Shown: positions 37,201-49,245, numbered from the stretch's first letter. The stretch is 64,000 nt of DNA from Zhengitettix transpicula (GCA_037074705.1 CM073590.1:224570246-224634245), one strand, 5' to 3'. Numbers and translations: made by a program. The notes: generated from the letters alone by a model not told the origin.

Positions 37201-40200
37201 TCAGGAAAAAGTTGTGTACGTCAACAGGCATGAACCTGAAGCAGGAGAATGTGTACGTCTAATCATAAAAACAAAACTATTAGAGAAGGGAACATGTGAT
37301 TTATCCCTGTTTACATTACTAACTCTTTTTTTTCAGATAAGATACATTTCGGTCTCTTTTATTCAAATACGTAATCACAGTAAATAATATATGTATCACT
37401 TTGGGGACACTACTGTGTTGAATCCTATTGCGATTTATAGAAATAATTTCGATTTTAAAACGATTTCCACACAATACTTTTAAACAGGTAACCTGCGAGA
37501 GATGTTCTCTTGCAGGCAGAACCTTTTAGGAGAGATACGAATGGGCTACCTTTGGGTATGCCTTTTCCTCTCCGTTTTTGAACTCAGATTCCCACAAGCC
37601 GAGGCACCTTGGCCTGTTCTGAGAGGTGTATGTTCCGGGGTCACAGACCTTGGGCATACGGTAAGAGTTGTCCGCTATTCCCATTGGAATAGTCGGCCAG
37701 CTGCCTCCTAAACTGGTCGAGGCACGGAGAAGGGAATGCTGCGTCCCCACAGAAAACTCCTCTCGCGCTATCGGAAGGGCGTGGGACAAGTACCTACCTA
37801 ATGCAGGTTTTTCTAGGGTTTTCCCTGCATTTCTTTAGGCGAATGCCGGGTAGGATCCTTAAACTGCATCCCGGGGGCCCTAGTTAACCCTTGGCTACCT
37901 TCCTCTACCCTTCCGCATCCCTCCTTTCAAATCCCTTCCTATGCTATTAAAGGGGAGTTGCCCAAAGTGGATTACCCTCACGTAACCTGTTGCCTTAAAA
38001 AAATAATAATAATTTAAATTTTATCATACACTTCTGAGATGTAAATAATTAGACAGGTCTGCGAGAATTTTTTTTATTATGTATTTTTAGGTGCTGAGTG
38101 CGAGGAAATGCTTAAAAAATTCCACATCGTAACATTTTGCTGGAAAAACCGGATTATCTACATTAAGGCGCAAGACAATAGAATTGATTGAAATCGTTTT
38201 TTTCTTCCATTTCAACTTATTCCAAAGTCAGGATTTATTGTAAAAACTATAAAATAAGATACAAACTATTAACAACAAGATTATTGAGAACACTAAAGGT
38301 AGGAGGAGGAGGAGAAACGTCCACTTTAAATCTTTGGTGAGTCCTAAAAAAGAGGTTCCACATCAAACTTGAAATGATGAAGCAGTTTTTTTTTTTTTTT
38401 TTTTTTTTTTTTAGGGCAACAGGCTACATGAGGGTGATCCACTATGGGCAACTCCCCTTTAATAGCATAGGAAGGGACTTGAAAGGGGGGATGCGGAAGG
38501 GTAGTGGAAGGTAGCCAAGGGTTAACTAGGGCCCCCGGGCTATGGTTTAAGGATCCTACCCGGCATTCGCCTAAAGAAATGCAGGGAAAACCCTAGAAAA
38601 ACCTGCATCGGGTAGGTCGGGCATTTGGTACTTCTCCCACGCCCTTCCGATGACGGGAGAGGAGTTTGCTGTGGGGACGCAGCTTACCCCTCGCCATGCC
38701 TTGGCCTGTTTAGGAGGCAGCTGGCCGACTATTCCAATAGGAATAGCGGACAACTCTTGCCGTATGCCCAAGGTCTGCGACCCCGGAACATACACCTCTC
38801 AAAACAGACCGAGGTGCCTCGGCATGTGGGAACCTTAGTTCAAAAAAAAACCAGAGAGATGTGAGAGCATCCCCAAAGGTAGCCCCCGCCAGAGCTCTCT
38901 GGGAAGGTTCACCTGCGAGAAATCCTCTCGCAGGCTTACTTTTCTCCCATCTGATGAAGCAGTTTGTCAAGGCCAAAAGATGGTGTTTCGTTTACGTATC
39001 TTACCAGCAAGTTTCCTGGGCTGTCCTAAGCAAAGCTGAAGGAGGGTGTCTTGGTCGGTCCTGACATTCGAAACTTTATGAAGGACGAAAACTTTCAAAA
39101 CGTAGTGGAAGACGTTGAGATAAGAGCATGGAATTCCTTCAAAGAACTTGTAACAAAGATTTTTTTGGAAACAAGAAAGATCCTAACTTTTAAAGAAACG
39201 TAGACAACATGCTGAGAAATTTTAAAGACCTTGGATGCTGAATGAGCTTAAAACTGCTCTTCTTGAACTCACAGCTGGACTATTTTCCTGAAAATCTTGG
39301 AGCAGTGAGTGAAAAGAGAGGTTTCACTATGACGTAAAGGAAATGGAATGGAGATACCGAGGACAGTAGAATGAAAATATGATGGCCGACTAGTGTTGAA
39401 TTCTGCCCAGACAAGAGCCACATGTGACGCACAAGCGGAAAAGCTCTGAGGGGAAAAATGTAGATATAAAGATTTTAAAAACATTAACTTTTTATTTTTT
39501 GTAACATTCAAATAAATGAGAAAATATGAAGTGATATACGTTTTTATTTAAAGACATGTATTGCTGAGTTTGCATAGATATTAATTTTCACTTTGGAGGA
39601 ACACCTTACATGATGGGGGGGGGGGGGGTCATGGCATTTTTGAATTCAGCGCATCAAAATTTATAAGTAAAACCCAGGACGGTAGAAGAAAAATTAACAA
39701 GTGTCAATTTGCAGGTCTGTGCTAATATTTCTGTACTAATTTGAGCGGTTCGCATGATTTTAAAATTTCGAATTCGTATTTGGTGCTATTTTGTGTACTA
39801 TAGACACAACTTAAAGATCAAATGCAGATAACTCAAATAACATTTCGGTAATTTTATTTTAAATACCTCAAAACATCCTCTCATTCCCTATTTAACTCCT
39901 TCCTGATAATGATAACCCAATTTATGCAGGTTCTGTAGTATTACCTTATTCGAAGAATATCGGCCAGAAGTGGGAAGAAGAATCTAAGAGTCAGTTGCAA
40001 ACTTTTCATGAGAGTGGGCTCCAGTATTTTCCGCCCCATCTGCCTCATCTCAGCCTCGGGATTTTGCAAAGAGTTGCAACGAACCCCGAAGGCACACGAC
40101 GCCACGACGTCCGTCGTATATTTGGCGCACACTTCCTTCACATCCAGCCCGTCTGCGGAAGAAAGAAAACACATTGATAGCAAGCTCTCTCGGTCCCGTC

Positions 40201-42876
40201 AACACAAAACTCTGAATCGGAATTACGCTTTACCAGGCCTTCCCGGCGGAGCTTCCTTCTTCAAGTACGTAGACAATTCTTCCGTCACTTCGCGCATCAA
40301 CGGAAACATGGGGCGAATCTTGCCTCCGGAGAACGCTGGGCTCAACTGCGATCGAACCCGCTTCCACCTGTCAACAAAGACGTGGAAAATTATCATTGCG
40401 TGTCAAAACTAAAGGTTACCAAGTGAATGACTCCCAGATTTACCTGGGAAATAATCACACGATTCACATAATAAACATTTACAATCATCCATAATTGAGA
40501 TTCATAAACTTGTATGCTGTTCATATTCTTCTCTCTGATAAATGATTGAGTTTTTTACGATTCAATGATCTCGACCAATTCAAGTAAAGAAATCCTGTCA
40601 ATCAAAACTTAAGATATTTTTTCCCTTAACGGATAGTTACAGATTTCACTTTAACCTCAGTGGAACTATTGGGGTTTTATAAATATTTACAAAACCATTA
40701 AAAATTATTGGATAATTTACAATTTAAATTTGAACATCGTAGGTTTTCCCGGTGAATAAACAATTCCTGAGGCTTCCACCCGGGTCATAGTAGAATTGAA
40801 CCATATTTATCAAGATGATAAAGATGGGAGAGATTTCCATTGAACCGTCGTGTTTCAATTCTACTATTGTTTATTCGATTTAAATTTGATTTTACTAATT
40901 CAATAAATTCGAAACCCAATTCCGTTTTTAATTGTGAGCATTTACATTTCTTTCAAGGTTTCAAAGTGAAATTAAGTGTACTCTGTTTATTTATTATCTT
41001 CACCTGGCTTTATGTCTCTCTGATCTTGTCTCAGTTCTTTTATTTCGTTTTTTAGTTCTATTATTAATGGACTTTGACCTTCTATTGCAATTTTTTATTT
41101 TTCCACAGAGAAATGTCACTACTGTCGAAGATGGTGCACTTCGTCACAATTTTCACATACTATTCTGCTGTTTTTCTTGACATCCTTGGAGCAGGTAGCG
41201 CAGGCAGCCATGTTGTCGAGTCTCGTAGGTGCAAGAAAACACGGTGACTAATTATACAGTTTTAAGCGATATATATATATACATAGATAATAATTTCGAA
41301 ACTTTTATTCAAGTTAATACCGACGTTTTTGTAGTCTTACCCACAATTATCGCAAGTACACACAAATATACACAATACTTCCTGGAGTAGCCGTGAAGCG
41401 TGTCTTACGGCTTAATATGGCGCTCACTAATGTTCAATCTCGTTCAATCAAGTTCATATCCGTCACTGTTGCTATAACGTTCTATTCACACCTATATTTC
41501 GTAAATTATTTAAAAAAAATTATGATCTAATTTACCGTTACACCCAGTTCCGCTAGAGCTATGTTTATTCGCTTGACAATCTTATAAACAATATTCAGGA
41601 TATCTCAAACATTTCCTCAAGTGTAAAACTTGTCGAATCAGAGACCTCGAGTTTTAATGACTGAAAATATCGCAGAATGCATTCGTGATCGATATCTTTT
41701 GACGAGGATTACAAGTCCATTACGCGTCGCAAGTCCCAAATAACACTTAAAAGCGCAATGCCCGTTGAGAATCACAACTGCTAAAGTATTCTGAGTTAAT
41801 GAAAAGTGAACAGCAGAATTGGCTTCACTGTTTCTCGTCAATGAAGAGTGCGTGACTTTGCATACAAATTGGAGGCCGCAACCTGAATCAACTCAAATAT
41901 TCTTTGACGAGATGGTTTGAGGAAATCTTTAAGCTCTCTGGGAAGAAAAAAAAACTATTGTAAAAATTATTTGTGTATAAAACTACGAAGGATAGATAGA
42001 AATAGAAAATTTTTCAGAAAACGGTGAGGTTATATGACATAGGTTTGAAGGTGGTCAAAATGTGAAAAGATGTACAAAATCCATTCAGTTCATAGTCCGC
42101 TTAGGAGGTGCAATGAATGTAATTAAGAAACGAGGGATAATGAACTTTAAGCCTCATCGACGAGAGAAATCCTAATAAAGTAATTTAAAATATTTGGGGA
42201 ACGATCGTCGAAATTATGAGAAATATATACACCGGACTAGAAGTGAATATTGAAGCGTTTATTTATTGACGAGGAACACTGTGATACGCTTTTAAGTTAG
42301 AATATGTCCCAAATTATTAACAGAATTGTCATTTCTCCGCCTTTAAACATCTAATACCAAAACGTGATACATTTTGTAAATATTCCCACACCTGTCTCCG
42401 GTGAGGATGAATGGATTCCTCGCGAAAAGGGGATCCAGATCTTCGTTTACGGGGAACAAGTTGTCATGAAAGCTGTTGAAGTCTCGCACCAACATCGTCC
42501 TGAGCAAGTCGGCGTCTCGTATCATCAACACGGGCTTCCTCACCCGAAAGTAACCACCGAAGGGTTGACCGTCCAGTTGCCTGTTCAGAAATTCAGAAAA
42601 ATTCGAAAAAATAATTATAATAAAATCAAAACTTAATTATAAATAAGAAATTGTCTCTCCTCTTTACCAGTAAAGATCCTTTACACATTCTCCTATCGAT
42701 TTCTTAGCCATAAAAGAATCGACGAGGTTTCCGAAGATTATGTTATTAGGTTTGACGTAGGGCACACCGAGCTTCTCCCAGTAACTGTGATTCCACGTGA
42801 AGAAATAATAAAGCCCGATGATCAGGAGGACGATGGCCAGGAACCATTCTCCAGGAATCGACGGCAGACCCAACAT
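31216..42876 (-). CDS. Cytochrome P450, CYP6-like, gene A (8 exons, 518 aa)
   Basis: Exons in order of translation: 42668-42876, 42392-42580, 40234-40367, 39945-40152, 37072-37235, 35380-35601, 31895-32155, 31216-31385. All introns are GT-AG and the phases join to one 519-codon frame ending in TAA. The product is a microsomal heme monooxygenase using NADPH-P450 reductase. It has an N-terminal membrane anchor (about residues 10-28), C-helix WKRVR (134-138), I-helix TDGFETSS (317-324), K-helix ETLR (376-379), PERF (435-438) and heme loop PFGVGPRMCIG with Cys461. Length and motifs, especially GFETSS and PFGxGPRxCIG, fit the insect CYP6 group, whose members often oxidise plant toxins and insecticides. 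The substrate cannot be inferred. The start is ATG 42,876 (MLGLPSIPGEW); the in-frame codons just upstream lack an ATG, and ctag at about 42,882 could be an acceptor of a 5' untranslated intron. No defect seen. Confidence 0.95.
32430..32710 (+). mobile_element. Foldback retroposon FB5 (in intron 6 of gene A)
   Basis: The left arm (cacaatgtttcttggacac, ttcaggtgctaagaagtgcc) and right arm (gctcttcttagaacctgaag, gatcccagaaacgttgtgtg) are inverted around an unusually long centre of about 90 bp. The right end breaks off at ggctatcttattattatta, without the constant T-rich end. Confidence 0.75.
33085..33200 (+). mobile_element. 3' end fragment of a Penelope-like element
   Basis: The block from cttgagaaggtccacaaatc through gaggaaacgttgaacttg to gttttttggccatat matches the region just after the GIY-YIG coding part at 52,860-52,960 and, inverted, 36,317-36,400. 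It contains a hammerhead-like arrangement (CTTGAGA, a stem, GGAAACG). It lies in intron 6 of P450 gene A. Confidence 0.6.
35095..35325 (-). mobile_element. tRNA-derived SINE (in intron 6 of gene A)
   Basis: The minus strand from about 35,325 shows an A-box-like tggtgtagtggccagcgc and a B-box-like gggttcgaaaacc. A roughly 150-bp body follows, ending near ggtccttattaggctttc. The tRNA-like head is not closable as a functional tRNA. Confidence 0.7.
36315..37010 (-). pseudogene. Penelope-like element remnant with GIY-YIG endonuclease domain
   Basis: On the minus strand from about 37,000 the sequence reads as the end of a Penelope-like reverse transcriptase. It then gives FNSVYIGQTKRALKTRIKE (near 36,690-36,760), the GIY-YIG nuclease signature in its VYIGQT form, and later ITKHIYVKLRNVNWSKIKIL, where NW...ILDVE matches the downstream part of the domain. 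Stops and shifts break the frame. It ends in the same 3' block as the copies at 33.1 and 52.9 kb. It sits in intron 5 of P450 gene A, its left-hand neighbour on the minus strand being exon 5, only about 60 bp away. Confidence 0.8.
37495..38001 (+). repeat. RptA copy 7 (sense, in intron 4 of gene A)
   Basis: A nearly full copy: cctgcgagagatgttctc near the 5' end, gaggtgtatgttccggggtc, cctcctaaactggtcgaggc, gccctagttaacccttggct, and a 3' end cgtaacctgttgcc followed by an A-rich tail. It is opposite in orientation to copy 8, only about 390 bp away in the same intron. Confidence 0.9.
38389..38951 (-). repeat. RptA copy 8 (full-length, 14-bp target duplication)
   Basis: Flanked by TGATGAAGCAGTTT at 38,375-38,388 and 38,952-38,965, an exact 14-bp duplication. 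The plus-strand left end is a T run of roughly 25 followed by agggcaacaggctacatgag, so in the sense direction the element ends in poly-A. This copy defines the element as a poly-A-tailed retroposon about 560 bp long. Confidence 0.93.
39615..39628. repeat. Poly-G run (14 G)
   Basis: Fourteen consecutive G residues in intron 4 of P450 gene A. It stands out in this AT-rich context. Confidence 0.95.
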
Positions 42877-43394
42877 TGTTCCTAGCAACAAATGCAAAAG
42901 ATTACTTTAGTCATGATAATCCATGATTATGTACACATTACACTGATAATAACTGCTCAGCAACAATTACCATGTTTTTCAACAATTATGTCTATTTCCC
43001 TTGTTCAAAATATTGACAGCAACATTCTTGAAAATGTTGTTAATATCATGGGTCAGGAATTGAAAGATATTGAAAATGATTATTTTATTATGCTCGTATA
43101 TAAACTTTTCAGCTGATCGGCGTCCAATAATAACTAATAGAAGCAAACAGACTCATTACAACCAAAATATTGAAAACGATCATCACTCATACAGATTGTT
43201 TACCTGAGGCTCTTATACTTCTTACAAGGGGAAGTTTACATTTCTTCATTTTAGTTACCAACACTTGTTTACAAATATTTACTTTTATAATACATATTTT
43301 TGTCAAGATACGTATTAAACATGCAGATAATTGGTGAAGTATACGATAACTGCACATGATGCGGTACTCTATATTTAATACTAGCTGCGACATG
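42877..43394. other. 5' flank of P450 gene A
   Basis: Upstream of the gene A start (the gene runs leftward). I see no convincing TATA box at promoter distance. The possible splice acceptor at about 42,882 suggests that the promoter lies further right. Confidence 0.35.
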
Positions 43395-44085
43395 TCATAA
43401 TTAAAATCAGCGCCACCTCTAACCCCGGATTCGATTCGGTTGTTTTTGCTTTATTTTTATTTAACGCCCCACCACCTCCAGGGTAATCCCCCCCCCTATG
43501 CCGAAAGGGGTTGAAACTAAACACAAACAACATCAGGAGAAATATTATCAATCTCATTGGTCCCGAAAAATACTTATTCGACTAAAATATCAGCCCTTTT
43601 AATGTGTTTGAAAATTTCCACCCCCACCCCGTGGGGTTAAACGCCAAGTCAATGTCATAGTTGAACTCAGCGACATCCGTAACCCCGGATTTAACTCCAA
43701 TCTTGGTTGTTTTCACGTTATTTTCTTGTCACGCACCTTCACCACCACTCTTAAGGGTGCTTCCCTCTTATGCCGAAAGGTTGAAATTATACTCTATCTA
43801 CATCTGGAAATCTCATTGAGTCCGAAAAATATTTATCCGACGCAAATATCGGCCGTGTTAGGATGTTTGAAAATTTACACTCCCGTATACCTCCGCCCCA
43901 CGGGGTTGTTAGTCGTGTCTTACCCCCACAGTGTTTGTTTCCGGTTGGCAAGGAACACGTGGTCGAAATTTGGTTAACTTTGCTTCACGGTTGTTGGTTT
44001 GTATGCGGAATATACATACATACAGACATACAAACACTCACAAACGTACAGTCTATTTTATTTATTGGACTCTGAAAGTAATTAG
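43395..44085 (+). repeat. RptB copy 1, internally duplicated, ACAT-rich tail
   Basis: Two related monomers of about 270-300 bp (start near 43,410 and near 43,665) share aaccccggattnnantcnnntnttggttgtttt, tatgccgaaagg, ttgaaan...ctcattg, gaaaaatanttat and atgtttgaaaattt. The second continues with gtgtttgtttccggtt and ggaacacgtggtcgaaattt, and ends in an (acat)n-like tail at about 44,008-44,040. The same design occurs at 48,563-49,245. This is the look of a non-LTR or Penelope-type 3' region. No protein motif recognised. Confidence 0.7.
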
Positions 44086-44592
44086 GATACCATGGATCTT
44101 CAACACAACTCGAGAACTTCTACTCAAAGTCTCATTTATAACATATTGTTCCTTGACAAGGAATATCTCGTCTGATAGAAAAAAAAAAGTTTAGGAAAGA
44201 TGTATTGTAATTATGTTGCTGATTCATGTAAATTCATATTTTCTTTTTTATAACTTTAATTAGTACATAACATGTTGCTTCTAATTCTTAATGTTTAAGT
44301 AATGAAAAAGTCGCAGGATCTGATGATAAGATAGTAATAGAAAGAAAAGCTAAGATTTATTAATTCAAGAAACTATTTAAATATTCTTTTCACCTATAAT
44401 CAGAATATTTGTGTGATTGTCAAAATACACTAGTTCAAATAAGGGAGAAACTAACTCAAAGGTATTGCTATAAACGTATTTATGTCTGCAACAAACTCTA
44501 AATTCATCATAGTTAATTTCTGAATATTTAAATAGTCAACAGAGGCCTGGTAACTGTTTTAAATAAAATATTTTCAATTTCAACGATATTTT

Positions 44593-44785
44593 CTGAAATG
44601 AAATTTACGTCTGATTGAAAATAATGAATAAGAAAGATAGCCAATAGAGACAAAAAACGTAATATAAACACCACACAACGTTTCTGGGATGCTTGTTCCT
44701 TTCGTCAGGTGCGAAGAAGAGCTTAGAGAAACACAACTGCACTGGTCAGCCTTTGGCTTTTGAGTGTTGTCAATTACTCTACTTA
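44593..44785 (-). mobile_element. Foldback retroposon FB8, mostly single arm
   Basis: The left end gaaatttacgtctgattgaa is the constant end in reverse. The arm (aagaaagatagccaatagag, aacaccacacaacgtttctg, cgtcaggtgcgaagaagagc) runs past the centre (tttggcttttgagtgttgtc) and then stops. Confidence 0.8.
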
Positions 44786-45368
44786 CGTTTGGTAAGTAAT
44801 ATTGATTTCTGTTTCAACCACAAAATGTCCAATACATGTTCAAGCAACATGTGGGGGGCCAATATAAAAATCTTATCTAAAGTTTGATGTGAAATTCAGA
44901 AGGGCAGAGATTTAAAATATCTTTCTTGTCTTGTTATTGAAAATACACCATCAATAAATGGTTAAATATAATCAGCAGATTTATTTGGATTACTTCACTG
45001 TTTCTTTGAATAATTTTTCGTCTTCAACTTTTATCAGACTGATGAAACAATACAGTAAAGCAATAAATATGTAAGAAAGCATTTTTACAACGTTTAAATA
45101 TTTGACTAAAACTACCGTTAAGTTGATCAAGAGTATTTTTTTCGCCTCAATGGAAATCAACATCGAGTCAATCTTCTATTAAAGTTTGATTGAGTTGAGA
45201 AGTATTGACGGTGTCAGTATTAGTGAATTTACGATGTCATCCAGACGTGATAACAGCTGCGCACAAGTAGCACAATCGCAAGGACGCAGAATGTGGGCGA
45301 TGAATTTAACCTTGGGACTCGTCGTGCGCGCGCCTGCGATCCTGCCTCTGCGCAAATAGACTCAGAAC

Positions 45369-45410
45369 ATATAAAAAGGTGCGAAAAATAGCCATTGTTT
45401 CATTGCCGCT
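45369..45410 (+). promoter_or_regulatory. Candidate TATA promoter
   Basis: acatataaaaaggtgcg at about 45,369 follows a locally GC-rich block (45,240-45,360), and tcattgccgc occurs about 30 bp downstream as a possible initiator. No coding exon follows that I can recognise, so it may belong to an unrecognised gene, an LTR, or nothing. Confidence 0.25.
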
Positions 45411-45732
45411 CTTGTAGAAGAAAACTACGGTTCTTCCTTGCACATACAAATATGTATTTTTAAGTCTGTAAATGAATCAGTAAAGACTTGTTGAATTGAC
45501 GGTATAAAAAGGTGTTTTTTTTTCTAAAGTAGGTGATCATTTCGATCTTGCTTAAATAATTGAGTAATACGGATTTTTTTTTGATATTTTGAAAAAAATA
45601 TTTTATTTAAAAATGCTAAATATTTACAGTATATATCCGAAAATTTAAGTTTCTCAATTCAATACAACCTTATTACAGAATTTACTCGATGTTGATTTCC
45701 ATTGCAGTGATTTTTTTTTAAAAAAAAGGTGT

Positions 45733-45913
45733 AGACAGGCTATGTATTGGGTAATCCACATAGTGGCCACTCCCCTCTTATAGCACAGGAAAGGGAGTGA
45801 AAGGGGGGATACGGAAAGGTAGAGCAAGGTACCAAAGGGTTAACTAGGGCCCCCGGATTATGGTTTAAGGACCCTACATGGCAATTCGCCTAAAAGTTAT
45901 GCAGGGAAAATCC
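45733..45913 (-). repeat. RptA copy 9 (short, subfamily B end)
   Basis: It starts aaggtgtagacaggctatgt and passes ggccactcccctcttatagc. It stops at atgcagggaaaatcc, where the T run of copy 10 begins. The position of the break matches that in copies 2 and 6. Confidence 0.85.
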
Positions 45914-46355
45914 TTTTTTTTTAAGGCTACATGAGGGCGATCCACATCGGGCAACTCCCCTTTAATAGCATAGGAAGGGATTTGAAAGGGGGAATGCGGA
46001 AGGGTAGAGGAAGGTAGCCAATGGTTAACTAGGGCTATAGTTTAAGGATCCTACCCGGCATTCGCCTAAAAGTACTGCAGGACAAACCCTATAAAAACCT
46101 GCAACAGGTAGGTCGGGCATTTGGTACTTGTCCCACGCCCTTCCGAATGCGGGAGAGGGGTTTTGCTGTGGGGTCGCAGCTTTTCCCTCGCCGTGCCTTG
46201 ACCTGTTTAGAAGGCAGCTGGCCGACTATTCCAATGGGAATAGCGGACGACTCTTACCGTATGCCAAAGGTCTGCGACCCCGGAACATACACCTCTCAAA
46301 ACAGGCCGAGGTGCCTCGGCATGTGGAACCTTAGTTCAAAAAACCAGAGAGATAA
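45914..46355 (-). repeat. RptA copy 10
   Basis: A T run (45,914-45,922), then aaggctacatgagggcgatc, through to cctcggcatgtggaacctta and aaaccagagagat. It abuts copy 9 head to tail, repeating the arrangement seen at 15.1-15.9 kb. Confidence 0.88.
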
Positions 46356-48562
46356 CTCTTTCAAATATTACTGATCAACTTCACGACAAACCTTTTGGTA
46401 GTTTTAGTTAAATAGGTTTTCTCTGAAGTTCTAAATGGTTCACACTTGGTCCCGTTGTTATTATTTCTTATATTTCTTTCAGGAGGCGTTGTGAATGAAA
46501 TTAAGTTAAATATTATTCTGGTATAATTTATTTTCAGAACAGTCTGCGAAGTATTTCAAAATTATGTAGCGAAAATGGTTTAAAAATGTAAAACCATAAC
46601 AACCTATTATCTTTGGTTAAAATTAATTGACTAGGCTTCTTCTTTAGATGTATTTGAAATTTCACGACGTAGCTCTGATTATTCCTTCTACCACTTTTAT
46701 ACTTTTTCCTCTACAAACCAAATTCCTTTTTTACCTCACAGACAGTCTAGAGCAATTTATTCCACAACAAACTTTTGAACTCAACTATTAAACTCTTTTC
46801 AGTCAGAATAATTTCCATATTTGATTAACATTAACCGATCACTGAGAGTCCCTTTCGAAGCCTTCATTACACACAAACAAGCATCAACGATGGATTAATG
46901 TTGCTTAAATTGTTAACCATAATCTCTTTTGCCAAGTTATTCTATTTAGAATTGTGTCTAGGGATAAATCCGTAATTTCTTGTTCTCGTCCTCCCAACCA
47001 AGGTTAACAACAATGTTCCACGAGTTTGCGAATTGATAAAACCTCACAAACAAGATAACCGGAGGAACGAAACCAAAACCGGCAATGACGTAACGTAAAA
47101 CTTTGAAACAGCGACATCCAAAAGTAACATTCATGTTATTAAAAACGATTGGAAACTATTGTGTTGACATTTTATTTTTATTTTCACATCCGTTTAACGA
47201 CGATAAAAGTGGTGTAGTCCATAGTTTCTAGTTTATTTCGCTAGATGTAAAGGTATCCAAGATGGAACAACGAGCGGAACAGGGTTCACGGACAGTAGCT
47301 TAAAATAGGGACACACTCATATACAGATTACGTATTTAATATCTTGAGTGCGCTAAAGGGTTCATTTAGAATAGTGGGTGTTTATCTGTCATGGAAATGA
47401 TTATCATAAAACGGATGCGACAGCACTTTAGAAAATAGCTTTGGAGGATTCTCTATAACCATATCAACTACTATACAAATATTTAAAATTAGCGTTGAAT
47501 TGCATGTATTTGTGCGTGTTTTTATTGATGAGCAATATTGGCGTCTGTCAAATATAATTCCTGAGTTGTCCAGCCAGGAGCTCGTAGATCACTACACGAC
47601 TTTTCTATTTCTCTAGTCATGCGGTGTTTTTCTCAGAACTGTCTTCTAGTGATTTACCTAAATTATAATCATTCTTAACTATGATCGTGAGGACATTTGG
47701 TAATTTGTTGATTAATTTAGTAATGTTAGTATTGTTCAGATAGTGACCTACCATCAAACTATTCCTTGTGCATCGCAATAACAGGAACACACGGCTTCAT
47801 CATTTGACGGTCTAATAACATTTGTGAATGTTTCACGTATCACAACAAACGTTTCCCGGGTGCTTATTTTGTCATCGTAAATCAAATATGAGTAGCAGTA
47901 AAGCAGTAATGCGATTAATAAAAATATTTGATAATAAAATCGAAGTTTCCCCATTTTCACACTTAATCTTGTCGCTACAGATTGGGGTATCCTTTAGAAT
48001 GTAATTTATTGAAATCTTCCGTTCTCGAATCTACTCGTTACTTGAAAGTAGGCAGTACAGAACTCACCAATTGGAAGGCTGCGACTTCTGTGCCACCTCG
48101 TAACTCAACTTAGAGCTTGTGTCTCCCCTACAGTGGAGGGGACTCAGGTCAATTAGCTATATTCTCTCCCACCATTCCGCCAGGAGCGATACTCGCGGAT
48201 AGTTCGCAGTCAATCCGTTGGCATAATAAATTAATTTAGTATGTCAATCCGTAGACATAATAAATTAATTTATTTTTATTTAAATTAATAAGCCGTTAGT
48301 GTCATATTCCTTAGAGACTCTGAATTTTGTCGTATTTTCCTTCCATTAATTTTTTCCTTTAAGACATATTTTCCCTCTCAATTTCCGATTCTTTCATTCG
48401 ATTCCATTAGCTCCGTAATTACCAGCCTTTATTTATTTTAATTCCGTTCTTTTGAACCTTCAGTATTTTCTTTAAATTTATACCCTGACTTTCTTACCTC
48501 CTTGTCTACTTTCTCATTTACATCGTTGCGTTCAAGCTTCCTCTTTGTTTATTCACTCACTA
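46356..48562. other. Spacer between P450 genes, no gene established
   Basis: One minus-strand open frame, 47,754-47,960, encodes an N-terminal hydrophobic segment (FYYQIFLLIALLLYCYSYLIY) preceded by a short basic start. It looks like a signal anchor, and it could be an orphan first exon, but I find no downstream exon. Two imperfect 33-bp direct repeats (caatccgt..cataataaattaattt) occupy about 48,207-48,275. Confidence 0.35.
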
Positions 48563-49245
48563 GCTTTGTGCCCGGTATTGCCCAATTTGTCATAGTTAAA
48601 ATCAACAACATCCATATTCTCGGCTTTGATACAAATCTCTCATTTTCTTTTACTTTGTTTTTATGTAATGTCCCTTCACCCCCCTCCCCCCTTCCCAAAA
48701 AATGGTACTCCCCTTCTATGCTGAATGCGTTGAAATTATACACAATCAACATCGGGAGAAATACCATCAATCTCATTGACGTCGAAAAATGTTTATTCGA
48801 CGCAAATATTAGCCATTTAACATGTTTCCAACCCCACCTCTGGAGGTTAAACGGTAAATCAATGTCATAATTAAACTCAGTGTCATCCATAACCCCCTGA
48901 TTTGACTCCAATCTCGGTTGTTTTCGCGTTATTTTCTTGTAACGCCCGTCCAACCCCACCCCAAAGTGTGCTCCTTTCCCGTGTTATAAGGGGTTAAAAT
49001 TATACACAGATAACACTATCAATCTCTTTGATCTCTAAAAAAATATTTATCCGATCCAAATATCGGTCATTTGAGTATGTTTGAAAATTTCCACCTGCCC
49101 CCTGGGGATGATAGTCGTGTCTCAGTGTTTGTTTCCGGTTCGAAAGAACACGTGTACAAAATTTGGTCGAATTTGCTCCACGGGTGTAGATTTGTATGTG
49201 TAACACACACACAACAAACATACGTACAGTCTCTTTTATTTATTT
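48563..49245 (+). repeat. RptB copy 2
   Basis: Begins near actagctttgtgcccggtat and carries two to three related monomers: ccccctgatttgactccaat, ctcggttgttttcgcgttat, cgaaaaatgtttattcgacg, atgtttgaaaatttccacc. It then has gtgtttgtttccggttcg and a tail of acacacacaacaaacatacg. It is collinear with 43,395-44,085. Open frames across it on both strands have no protein resemblance. Confidence 0.7.

Noticed and set aside
40008..40412. 134-codon plus-strand frame
   Set aside because: Antisense to P450 exons 3 and 4 of gene A (WKRVR and the following exon), and it crosses their intron; it is a shadow.
20700..46400. CRISPR-like spaced repeats
   Set aside because: The recurring motifs are dispersed transposon copies of hundreds of bases, not short regularly spaced repeats.
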